Both the position numbers and the translations under genes were made by a program. Below, one piece after another: positions 20,094 to 30,118 of a DNA stretch of 64,000 nucleotides. The stretch comes from Pseudomonas sp. PB101 (GTDB lineage: Bacteria; Pseudomonadota; Gammaproteobacteria; Pseudomonadales; Pseudomonadaceae). The DNA lies in NCBI RefSeq assembly GCF_009764265.1, contig NZ_RWIR01000007.1, positions 62,001 to 126,000 of the forward strand, given 5' to 3'. Position 1 is the stretch's first letter. Each line of letters opens with the position of its first letter. The notes below the pieces were generated by a model, which had not been told where the DNA came from, did no database searches, and was given only the letters and a program-made list of their open reading frames with translations.

Positions 20094-22532
20094 TCAAGCC
20101 GGCTTGGTTTCCGCCAGTGCCTCTTGCGCCAACTCCTTCTCGGCTTCTTTCAGATCCTCTTCGCTGATCATTTCCGCGATAACCCGCAGGCGCTCCACGA
20201 CCCGCGCGTTCACGCTGCCTTCAGGGAACTCGCCATTCTCGTCCGGCTCGCCGGCCGGTTCACCGACCAACAGGCTCAAGGCTTCATCGGCCTGGCGAAC
20301 CGCGTAGACATGAAACTGCCCCGCGCGCACCGCCGCCAACACCTTCTCGTCGAGCATCAGCGTGGCGACGTTGGCTTGAGGGATGATCGCCCCCTGCTCG
20401 CCAGTCAAACCGCGGGCCTCGCACAGACGGAAGAAGCCCTCGATCTTCTCGTTGACTCCGCCGACCGCCTGCACTTCGCCGAACTGGTTGATCGAACCGG
20501 TGATGGCAAAGCACTGCTTGAGCGGGGTTTTCGACAAGGCCGAGATCAGCGTGCAGGCCTCGCCCAAGGAAGCACTGTCGCCATCGACATAACCGTAGGA
20601 TTGCTCCAGGGCGATGCTCGCGGAAATCGCCAGCGGGAACTCCTGGGCGTAGCGGCTGCCCAGATAACCGGTAAGGATCATCACGCCTTTGGAGTGGATC
20701 GGCTGGCCGAGGTTGACCTCGCGCTCGATGTCGACGATTCCGCTGCCACCGGGGTACACCGTGGCGGAAATCCGCGCCGGCACACCGAAAGCCGAATCGC
20801 CGACCTCCAGCACGGTCAAGCCGTTGCACTTGCCGACCGCGGCGCCATCGGTGTCGATCAGGATGATCCCGGCCAGCATGTCGTCGAGAATCCGCGCCGA
20901 AACCCGGCCGGTCCGCGTGGCCTTGGCCTTGAGCGCACGCTCGATGTGCCCGGCGTCGGTCATTTCATCAGCGGCCAGATGGCGGATGAAGTCCGCCTCG
21001 CTGACCAGTTGGAACAAGTCACCGATACGCGCCGACAAGCGCCCCTGATGCTCGGCCAGACGGGCACTGTAGGTCGCCAGGCGCGCCACCGCATCGGCGG
21101 TCAGCGGCGCCATGCCTTCTTCGGAAGTACGGGTCTTGAGCAACTGGGCGAACTGCTCCAGGCTCTCGTCGACCATCGGGATGTCTTCGTCGAAATCCAC
21201 CAGGACGCGGAACATCTCCTGGAAGTCCGGATCGAGGTCCTGCAGCGTGTAATACAGCTGGCGGGCACCGATGATGACGACTTTGACCTGCAACGGAATG
21301 TGTTGCGGTGTCAGGGTCACGGTGGCCAGGCGGCCCATCTCGCCCAATGGCGATTCCATTTTCAGCTTGCGCGATTGCAGGGCGCGTTTCAGTGCGTCCC
21401 ACACGAATGGCTCGCTGAGCATCTTGTCCGCTTCAAGGATCAGGAAACCACCGTTGGCCCGGTGCAGGGCACCCGGCCGCAGTTGGCGGTAGGTGGTGTA
21501 CAGCGCGCCCTGGTCGGTGCTGTATTCGATACGACCGAAGAGGTTTTCGTAGGTCGGGTGCGGCTCGAACACCACCGGCGCACCGCCGCTGGCCGAGTGA
21601 CCGACCACCAGGCTCGGCGCGTACTGTTCTTCCAGCAACTTGCGGGCAACTGCGTCGGTCTTGCTGTCGTCCACCAACTGCTCGACCACGGTCTTGAGCA
21701 AATACACCTGCATGGCTTGCAGATAACCGCAAACCGCGGCGTTCTCGGCGTACTTCTCCGACAATGGCGACAACAATGGCTGCAAGGCCAGGGTGATGGT
21801 TTCTTCGTTCAGATGACGCAGCTGGTTGCTCGACTCGCGCTTCCATTGCGGCAGGCTGGCGAGTTCTTCGTTCAGGCGTTCCTCGAGTGCCGAAATGTCC
21901 TCGTGAAAGCGTTCGCGCTCGGCTTCCGGCAACTGGGCGAATTCAGCTTCGTCCAGCGCCTTGCCGTCGCCCATCGGGGTGAAGGCGATATTGCTGGCGT
22001 CGCGGTAGAGCGCGACGTCCTTCTCCAGCGCCAGGCGCTCGATCACGTCCAGGGCCTTGTCGTAGCGCTGGTTGAAGGCGCGGTCGATGCTGCTTTTCTT
22101 CTGCTGGTAGGACGGGTGCTCGAAGACTGCCGGAAACGTCGCCAGCAGGTTGTCGATCAAGCCGTTGATGTCACCGATGAAGGCACCGGCGGTACCCGAC
22201 GGCAGTTCCAGTGCGCGCGGCTCGCGAGGCTCATCGAAATTGTTGACGTAGACCCAGTCCGCTGGGGTCTGCAGGCGCTTGCCTTCGGCCTTGAGGTAGC
22301 GTTTGACGAACGAGAACCGGCCGGTGCCGGGCTCGCCCATGACAAATACGTTGTAACCGGGGCGTGGCATGGCCACACCGAACTGCAAGGCTTCGACCGC
22401 ACGTTCCTGGCCAAGCACACCGCGAAAGGGCTCCAGATCATTGGTGGTAGAGAAGCTGAACTGTTCAGCGGAAAACGGACGGGTCAGCGCTTCGGGCGCT
22501 AGACGCAAGCTGGCAGCAACAGGATCAGGCAT
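20094..22532 (-). CDS. Lon-like ATP-dependent protease (LonB/AAA_32 type, PA4576-like)
   Basis: An 812-residue protein with an AAA-type module and a C-terminal Lon protease domain. The proteolytic Ser-Lys dyad is visible: serine in DGDSASLGEA (about residue 651) and lysine in GGVNEKIEGF (about 694). The P-loop reads GEPGTGRFSF, with arginine in place of the usual lysine; the Walker B is GGFLILEADKML. It differs from canonical Lon in the N-terminal part, and resembles the Lon-2/YcbZ group, which is poorly characterised. It stands as a single gene on the minus strand. Confidence 0.9.
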   Translation of the reverse strand: MPDPVAASLRLAPEALTRPFSAEQFSFSTTNDLEPFRGVLGQERAVEALQFGVAMPRPGYNVFVMGEPGTGRFSFVKRYLKAEGKRLQTPADWVYVNNFDEPREPRALELPSGTAGAFIGDINGLIDNLLATFPAVFEHPSYQQKKSSIDRAFNQRYDKALDVIERLALEKDVALYRDASNIAFTPMGDGKALDEAEFAQLPEAERERFHEDISALEERLNEELASLPQWKRESSNQLRHLNEETITLALQPLLSPLSEKYAENAAVCGYLQAMQVYLLKTVVEQLVDDSKTDAVARKLLEEQYAPSLVVGHSASGGAPVVFEPHPTYENLFGRIEYSTDQGALYTTYRQLRPGALHRANGGFLILEADKMLSEPFVWDALKRALQSRKLKMESPLGEMGRLATVTLTPQHIPLQVKVVIIGARQLYYTLQDLDPDFQEMFRVLVDFDEDIPMVDESLEQFAQLLKTRTSEEGMAPLTADAVARLATYSARLAEHQGRLSARIGDLFQLVSEADFIRHLAADEMTDAGHIERALKAKATRTGRVSARILDDMLAGIILIDTDGAAVGKCNGLTVLEVGDSAFGVPARISATVYPGGSGIVDIEREVNLGQPIHSKGVMILTGYLGSRYAQEFPLAISASIALEQSYGYVDGDSASLGEACTLISALSKTPLKQCFAITGSINQFGEVQAVGGVNEKIEGFFRLCEARGLTGEQGAIIPQANVATLMLDEKVLAAVRAGQFHVYAVRQADEALSLLVGEPAGEPDENGEFPEGSVNARVVERLRVIAEMISEEDLKEAEKELAQEALAETKPA

Positions 22533-22810
22533 CGGGCTTCCTTACAATCAGGCGGGGCAGATGGCAGCATTCTGGCGCTGCCCATGCCCGACTGGCAAGG
22601 AGCGCCGCAGGCCTGAGCATAGTCAATCTGCCAACCCCAGGCGGGCCGGGCCTTCTCCGCCGTTTGACATGAATGTTTTGCAAAAAATCACGGAACCCCG
22701 CGATCGTGCCTAAACTCCAAACTGCGCGGCCGGACTATTGCCCGGCCCACTGGCACCGGAACGGGCCAGACTCCCTTGTCTATTGGTACGCACATAAAGA
22801 GAACAAAGCT

Positions 22811-23299
22811 ATGAAACGGATTCTTCTTGGTACTCTCTTCACCGCTGTATCCATCAACGCCATGGCTCAGGCGCCAGGCGGCCCGGATTGCGGTTGGGGC
22901 AACATGCTGTTCGAAGGTCAGCGTGGCACTCCGGCTCACTTCCTGGCATCCACCACCAACGGCACTTCCGGCAACGCAACCTTCGGCATGACCTCCGGCA
23001 CCAACGGTTGCGCAACCAATGCTTCGCTGACCTATGGCGGCAAATCCTGGTTTGCCATGAATGGCATGATGAACGAGCTGTCCGAAGACATGGCCAAGGG
23101 TCAGGGCGAAGCGCTGACTACCTATGCCGTGGTACTGGGCGTAGCGCCGGAAGACCGTGCGCACTTCGCCGCCATCACTCACGAGCACTTCCAGCAGATC
23201 TTCAGCAAGGCTGACGTGACTGCCGAAGACGTGCATACCAATACCCTGGCCGTGCTCAAAGCCGACCCTCGTCTGGCCAAGTACGCAACTCAAGCTTAA
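22811..23299 (+). CDS. DUF3015 family exported protein
   Basis: A 162-residue protein with a signal peptide (MKRILLGTLFTAVSINAMAQ). The mature part begins APGGPDCGWGNMLFEGQRG and has two more features of DUF3015: TSGTNGCATN and a C-terminal helical half with AAITHEHFQQIF. The two cysteines could form a disulfide in the periplasm. Function unknown. The ATG at 22811 is chosen by the signal peptide; upstream frame residues would precede it. It is monocistronic with a clear terminator. Confidence 0.88.
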   Translation: MKRILLGTLFTAVSINAMAQAPGGPDCGWGNMLFEGQRGTPAHFLASTTNGTSGNATFGMTSGTNGCATNASLTYGGKSWFAMNGMMNELSEDMAKGQGEALTTYAVVLGVAPEDRAHFAAITHEHFQQIFSKADVTAEDVHTNTLAVLKADPRLAKYATQA

Positions 23300-23310
23300 G
23301 CTCGACCTGC

Positions 23311-23343
23311 CCCGCTTCTTTCGGGAAGCGGGTTTTGTTTTTT
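23311..23343 (+). terminator. Rho-independent terminator after the DUF3015 gene
   Basis: CCCGCTTC-TTTCGG-GAAGCGGG followed by TTTTGTTTTTT, 11 bases after the stop codon. Confidence 0.9.
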
Positions 23344-23359
23344 GGGTGATGCCTGCGTA

Positions 23360-23461
23360 CTGTAGGAGCTGGCTTGCCAGCGATGGTCGTTAACGATGAC
23401 GTGTGTCTACTGGATAAACGCGGCGCCTTAGAGACCATCGCTGGCAAGCCAGCTCCTACAG
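23360..23461. repeat. Paired REP-like inverted repeat (GGAGCTGGC type)
   Basis: CTGTAGGAGCTGGCTTGCCA continuing GCGATGGTC, and its inverted copy, enclose about 45 bases. It lies between the DUF3015 terminator and the DUF4105 gene and overlaps open frame upstream of the real start at 23515. Confidence 0.8.
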
Positions 23462-23514
23462 GGGGAAGCATCAACCGCGCCGGTCTTCATTTTTTTCAAG
23501 TTAAGTTGCCACCT

Positions 23515-25368
23515 ATGCTCAAACGCCTTGCCTGGCTGGCGCTGTGTGCCTGCGCCCCACTGTATGCCGCACCTCACATCGACTCTCAACGTTTGCAGCA
23601 ACTGGCCAACGACCCTTTCTGGATATCCCTGGGCCATTACGAAACCGCCAAGCTCGGTGGCTGGCGCAGCTATGTCAGCGACCCGAAATTCTTTCTCGCC
23701 GCAGACGGCAATGAACATCCGGACCGTGAACTCGCGGCGACCGTACAAGCCTTGTACGCCCCGGCCAGTGCCGGTGAAACACACGCTCAATGCGTCTACC
23801 CGGCCCGTACCCGCTGGCTGAAGGAACAACTCGGCCTGACCGGCCTGCCGACGCCGGCCTGCGCCGAGTTCAAACAATGGTTCAAGGACGTCTCGCCGGA
23901 CAGTGCGGTGATGATCTTCCCGGCGGCCTATCTGAACAGCCCGTCCTCGATGTTTGGCCACACCCTGCTACGCATCGACCAGGCCGAGGCGAAGAGCGAC
24001 AACACTTCGCTGCTCAGTTATGCGATCAACTTCGGCGCCTACATCGAGGGCTCGGACAACAGCATCCTCTATGCCTGGAAAGGCCTGATGGGCGGCTATC
24101 CCGGCCTGTTCGCAATGGTGCCCTATCAGGAAAAACTCTCGGAATACCGCAGCCTGGAAAACCGCGACCTGTGGGAATACCGGCTGAACCTGACCCGGCA
24201 GGAAACCGCGCGCATGGTCGAGCACGTCTGGGAGTTGAAGCAGATCAAGTTCGACTATTTCTTCTTCGACGAAAACTGCTCCTACCGCTTGCTGGAACTT
24301 CTGCAAGTGGCCCGCCCGAGCCTGCGCCTGACCGGGCAATTCCCGCTCACGGCCATCCCCACCGACACCGTCAAGGCCGTGAAAGAGGCCGGGCTGGTGG
24401 AGTCGATCCAGTATCGTCCCTCCCGGGAACGCGAGTTGCTCAGTCGCGCTGAGCCGTTGAACCCTGAAGAGCAGCAATGGGTGCTGAAAATCAGCGCCGA
24501 TCAGAAACAATTGCAAGATCCTGCGTTCAAGACGCAACCCCGCGACCGCCAGGCGCTGATCATCGATGCGGCCTATCGCCTGGAGCGCTATCGCGCCAAC
24601 GGTCAGGAACGCGACCCGGCGCGTGCCCAGCGCAGCTTCGAACTGTTGCGGGCAATCAACCAGAACCCGGCACCCGAGCTGAACATCCCGCAGCCCGGCC
24701 TGCCTGAAGACGGCCACGAGTCCCGTACCTGGCAGCTCGGCCTTGGCACCCGTGGCGATAAAGCCTTTGGCGAATATGGCCTGCGCATGGCTTATCACGA
24801 CCTCAATGACAACAACGAAAGCTTTCCCCTCGGCGCGCAGATCGAAATCCTGCAATTGAAACTGCGCCAGTACGAAGGCAATGACTGGCAAGTGCAGCAA
24901 CTGGACCTGGCGACCATCCGCTCCCTGACCCCGCGCAATGAGTTGCTGCAACCACTGTCATGGCAAGTCACCGGTGGCCTTGAGCGGGTGCCGGGCAAGC
25001 ACGATGACCAAACCCTGGTCAGCCACGTCAACGGCGGTGGCGGCGGAACCTGGCAACTGGGCGAGAACATGCTCGGTTTTGCCCTGGGCACCGTGCGTAT
25101 CGAACACAACAACGACTTCGCCGCATTCGTGGCGCCAGCGGCGGGCTTCAACACGGGCGTGCTGTGGAAAAACCCGCTGGGCAACTTGAGCGTGGAAGCC
25201 AAGGGCGATTTCTTCACCAATGGTGAAGTGCGTCGTAGCCTGAGTCTGAATCAGCAGTGGGAAATATCCCGCAATCTCGGCCTGCGCTTGAGCGCCCAGC
25301 GCGAGTTCAGCCATTTGGCGACGGCCGAGAACGAGGTGATGCTTGAGCTCAAGTGGTACCACTATTGA
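23515..25368 (+). CDS. DUF4105 (Lnb-type N-terminal periplasmic domain) protein
   Basis: A 617-residue exported protein with signal peptide MLKRLAWLALCACAPLYAAP. The DUF4105 core lies at about residues 130-290: SSMFGHTLLRID, YAINFGAYIEGSDN, GLFAMVPYQEKLSEY, LWEYRLNLT and FDENCSYRLLELL, with conserved His and Cys residues typical of this papain/NlpC-like fold. The C-terminal third is beta-rich and may be an outer-membrane or surface domain. I start at 23515 because the longer frame runs through the upstream repeat and hides the signal peptide. Substrate unknown. Confidence 0.87.
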   Translation: MLKRLAWLALCACAPLYAAPHIDSQRLQQLANDPFWISLGHYETAKLGGWRSYVSDPKFFLAADGNEHPDRELAATVQALYAPASAGETHAQCVYPARTRWLKEQLGLTGLPTPACAEFKQWFKDVSPDSAVMIFPAAYLNSPSSMFGHTLLRIDQAEAKSDNTSLLSYAINFGAYIEGSDNSILYAWKGLMGGYPGLFAMVPYQEKLSEYRSLENRDLWEYRLNLTRQETARMVEHVWELKQIKFDYFFFDENCSYRLLELLQVARPSLRLTGQFPLTAIPTDTVKAVKEAGLVESIQYRPSRERELLSRAEPLNPEEQQWVLKISADQKQLQDPAFKTQPRDRQALIIDAAYRLERYRANGQERDPARAQRSFELLRAINQNPAPELNIPQPGLPEDGHESRTWQLGLGTRGDKAFGEYGLRMAYHDLNDNNESFPLGAQIEILQLKLRQYEGNDWQVQQLDLATIRSLTPRNELLQPLSWQVTGGLERVPGKHDDQTLVSHVNGGGGGTWQLGENMLGFALGTVRIEHNNDFAAFVAPAAGFNTGVLWKNPLGNLSVEAKGDFFTNGEVRRSLSLNQQWEISRNLGLRLSAQREFSHLATAENEVMLELKWYHY

Positions 25369-25377
25369 TCGCCACGC

Positions 25378-25465
25378 CTGTAGGAGCCGGCTTGCTGGCG
25401 ATGGCATCAGCGTGGTTACTCGGACACACCGCGTTGATCCCATCGCCAGCAAGCCGGCTCCTACA
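25378..25465. repeat. Paired REP-like inverted repeat (GGAGCCGGC type)
   Basis: CTGTAGGAGCCGGCTTGCTG continuing GCGATGG, and its inverted copy, lie 9 bases after the DUF4105 stop. Confidence 0.8.
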
Positions 25466-25553
25466 AGAATTCTTTGATCTTTCTTTCACGATCGCCTCAC
25501 TCGTCCTCTCCTAGACTTCACCCATAGGCCGCCGAATGGCCCGGGAGTGAGGA

Positions 25554-25910
25554 ATGCGCCGTTATACAAGTGTTGTGGGTGTGTTGTTGCTGCTCGCAGG
25601 TTGCCAGTCAACCCACGATGACTTGCTCGCCAAAGGTTATCCGCCCGCCTTCGCCGATGGCTTCGATGACGGTTGCAGCAGCGGCCGGCAAGCCGCCGGG
25701 GCGATCACTGGCGAATTCCGCAAGAACGTCCCACGCTACTTGAAGGATCCGCTGTACGCCGAAGGCTGGAGCGATGGCTTTCGCCAGTGCCAGGCGATGC
25801 GGGACAACCAGGACCGCGGGGATTATCGCAACAGCCATCTGGAAGAACGGGACAAAGCCTGGGAGCAGCAAAAGGATCAGGACGCCGCCCGGGCCTATCA
25901 CTCGCCGTAA
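25554..25910 (+). CDS. Small lipoprotein of unknown function
   Basis: A 118-residue protein with a lipoprotein signal MRRYTSVVGVLLLLAGCQST; lipidation would be at Cys17 and Gln at +2 points to the outer membrane. The mature part has repeated GF/GW..G elements (FADGFDDGCSSGRQA and YAEGWSDGFRQCQ), reminiscent of glycine-aromatic repeat lipoproteins, and a charged tail. The nearby Gre-like gene is on the same strand 70 bases on. No known function. Confidence 0.8.
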   Translation: MRRYTSVVGVLLLLAGCQSTHDDLLAKGYPPAFADGFDDGCSSGRQAAGAITGEFRKNVPRYLKDPLYAEGWSDGFRQCQAMRDNQDRGDYRNSHLEERDKAWEQQKDQDAARAYHSP

Positions 25911-25980
25911 GTCGCTTTCAGACATCCAGTGAAACCAAATGCCTGCGACCATGGCCCAAACCCTATACCGGGAGAATTCC

Positions 25981-27827
<1,847 letters not shown>

Positions 27828-28006
27828 TTATTGTCGTTGGAGGAGATTGGGCCGGACTGTAACAAACGACTCGCGCACAGGAACAGAGCAAAATGTCGCA
27901 TTCATGAAATTAAATGGTGCACAGGATATAAATTAACCGAGTTTTTGGACATTACTGCACCTGAATGGGGAGATCAGATTCAAGTCATGCACCAACAGTT
28001 ACACCG

Positions 28007-28099
28007 TCATCGCTGGCAAGCCGGCTCCCACAGTTTTCCCGGCGTTCCCACAATCCGGGCACAACACAAATCATGTGGGAGCTGGCTTGCCAGCGATGA
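28007..28099. repeat. REP-like pair in outward order (GGAGCTGGC type)
   Basis: Arms TCATCGCTGGCAAGCCGGCT continuing CCCACAG, then TGTGGGAGCTGGCTTGCCAG continuing CGATGA. The arm order is inside-out compared with most of the window: the CCCACAG ends face each other. Confidence 0.75.
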
Positions 28100-28130
28100 A
28101 TCCAACTCGGTCTCACTGAAAAAAAACGCA

Positions 28131-28156
28131 AAAAAACGGAGCCCGAAGGCTCCGCT
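28131..28156 (-). terminator. Rho-independent terminator of ettA
   Basis: On the minus strand, AGCGGAGCC-TTCG-GGCTCCG is followed by seven T, about 22 bases after the ettA stop. Confidence 0.9.
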
Positions 28157-28177
28157 CTTTATGCAACCCACCCGAAT

Positions 28178-29842
28178 TCAGGCGAGTTTCTTGTGGCGTA
28201 CACGATGCGGCTGGGCAGCTGCTTCGCCGAGACGCTTTTTACGGTCGGCTTCGTACTCGGTGTAGTTGCCTTCGAAAAACACCGCTTGCGAGTCGTCTTC
28301 GTACGCCAGGATGTGCGTTGCCACGCGGTCAAGGAACCACCGATCGTGAGAGATCACAATGGCGGCGCCCGGGAAGTCCAGCAGGGCTTCTTCCAGGGAA
28401 CGCAGGGTTTCGACGTCGAGGTCGTTGGACGGTTCGTCGAGCAGCAGGACGTTGCCGCCCTCCTTCAGGGTCAGGGCCAGGTGCAAGCGACCGCGCTCAC
28501 CACCGGACAGGTCCTTGACGAACTTCTGCTGATCGCCGCCCTTGAAGTTGAAGCGACCGACGTAGGTACGCGACGGGATCTCGTAGTTGCCGATGCGAAT
28601 CTGGTCGGAACCGTCGGAGATCTGCTGGAACACGGTCTTGCTGCCGTCCAGGTCTTCGCGGCTCTGATCCACACAAGCCAACTGCACGGTTTCGCCGACT
28701 TCGATGCTGCCCGAATCCGGCGTTTCCTTGCCCATCAGCATGCGGAACAGGGTCGACTTACCGGCACCGTTACCGCCGATCACGCCGACGATGGCGCCTT
28801 TTGGCATGGAGAACGACAGGTTGTCGATCAGCACGCGGTCGCCATAGCCCTTGGTGACGTTCTTGAATTCGATGACCTTGTCGCCCAGGCGCGGACCGGC
28901 CGGAATGTAGATCTCGTTGGTTTCGCTGCGCTTCTGGAATTCCTGCGACTGCATTTCTTCGAAGCGTTGCAGACGAGCCTTGGATTTGGACTGGCGGGCC
29001 TTGGCGCCTTTGCGCACCCACTCCAGTTCTTCCTTCATGGCCTTTTCATGGGCCGACTGCTGCTTGGATTCGGCAGCCAGACGATCGGACTTGGCTTCCA
29101 GCCAACCCGAATAGTTGCCCTCGTAAGGAATACCCGCGCCACGGTCGAGTTCCAGGATCCAGCCGGCTACGTTGTCCAGGAAGTAACGGTCGTGCGTGAT
29201 CGCGACCACGGTACCCGGGAAGTCGTGCAGGAAGTGCTCGAGCCACGCAACGGAATCGGCGTCCAGGTGGTTGGTCGGTTCGTCGAGCAGCAGCATGTCC
29301 GGCGCGGACAGCAGCAGGCGGCACAGGGCCACACGACGCTTCTCACCACCGGAGAGGAATTCGACCTTGGCGTCCCAGGCCGGCAGACGCAGCGCGTCGG
29401 CGGCGACTTCCAGTTGACGATCGAGGTTGTGACCGTCGCTGGCTTGCAGGATCGCTTCGAGCTTGGCCTGTTCGGCAGCCAGTTTGTCGAAGTCGGCGTC
29501 TTCTTCAGCGTAAGCCGCGTAGACCTCGTCCAGGCGCGCCTGGGCGTTCTTGATCACGCTGACCGCTTCCTCGACCACTTCACGCACGGTCTTGGTCGGA
29601 TCCAGTTGCGGCTCCTGCGGCAGGTAACCGATGTTCAGCTCCGGCATCGGACGGGCTTCGCCCTCGAATTCGGTGTCAACGCCGGCCATGATTTTCAGCA
29701 GCGTGGACTTGCCCGAACCGTTGAGGCCGAGCACGCCGATCTTGGCACCCGGGAAGAAGGACAGAGAAATGTTTTTGAGGATTTCCCGCTTCGGCGGAAC
29801 AACTTTGCCCAGCCGATGCATGGTGAATACGTATTGAGCCAT
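28178..29842 (-). CDS. ettA: Energy-dependent translational throttle protein EttA (ABC-F)
   Basis: A soluble ABC-F protein (554 residues) that binds the ribosomal E site and gates entry to elongation according to the ATP/ADP ratio. Two ABC cassettes are seen: Walker A GLNGSGKSTLL and GGNGAGKSTLF, signatures LSGGEKRR and LSGGERGR, Walker B LLLDEPTNHLD and LLLDEPSNDLD. The linker between the domains carries the charged KGAKARQSKSKARLQRFEEM helix. Length and start (MAQYVFTMHRLGKVVPPKR) match the family. Confidence 0.96.
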   Translation of the reverse strand: MAQYVFTMHRLGKVVPPKREILKNISLSFFPGAKIGVLGLNGSGKSTLLKIMAGVDTEFEGEARPMPELNIGYLPQEPQLDPTKTVREVVEEAVSVIKNAQARLDEVYAAYAEEDADFDKLAAEQAKLEAILQASDGHNLDRQLEVAADALRLPAWDAKVEFLSGGEKRRVALCRLLLSAPDMLLLDEPTNHLDADSVAWLEHFLHDFPGTVVAITHDRYFLDNVAGWILELDRGAGIPYEGNYSGWLEAKSDRLAAESKQQSAHEKAMKEELEWVRKGAKARQSKSKARLQRFEEMQSQEFQKRSETNEIYIPAGPRLGDKVIEFKNVTKGYGDRVLIDNLSFSMPKGAIVGVIGGNGAGKSTLFRMLMGKETPDSGSIEVGETVQLACVDQSREDLDGSKTVFQQISDGSDQIRIGNYEIPSRTYVGRFNFKGGDQQKFVKDLSGGERGRLHLALTLKEGGNVLLLDEPSNDLDVETLRSLEEALLDFPGAAIVISHDRWFLDRVATHILAYEDDSQAVFFEGNYTEYEADRKKRLGEAAAQPHRVRHKKLA

Positions 29843-30118
29843 GGAGAACCTTGGGTCAGTGACTGATGAATGATTGGAGCGCAGGCATTGCCCGGCCAGA
29901 CTGTGCGCGCCGTCCGTGTGAGGCGACGCTGAAAAAGTCTGAGTCTAGGAGCTGGAACGCTCCCGCGTAACCGGCAAAGCTACCTGAATGACAGATGGCA
30001 GTCCAGCCGACGGACAAGGGCTGGCACTTCGCCACAACTCAAGGCATGCTAGCCGCCCTTCGGGCGTCCGGCTTATAGTGCACGTCGCGCCAGTCCAGCC
30101 AAACCGCAGGATTACAGC

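Noticed and set aside
19995-22502. An 835-codon open frame opposite the Lon-like gene
   Set aside because: Same cause; the minus-strand protein has clear Lon motifs, the plus-strand one none.
23360-23461. Repeats as a CRISPR array
   Set aside because: The repeats are inverted pairs dispersed through gaps, not direct repeats with regular spacers, and no cas genes are present.
27915-27994. NtrC-like sites upstream of gdhA
   Set aside because: Only separate half-sites 73 bases apart, and no sigma-54 promoter found; kept as a weak remark only.
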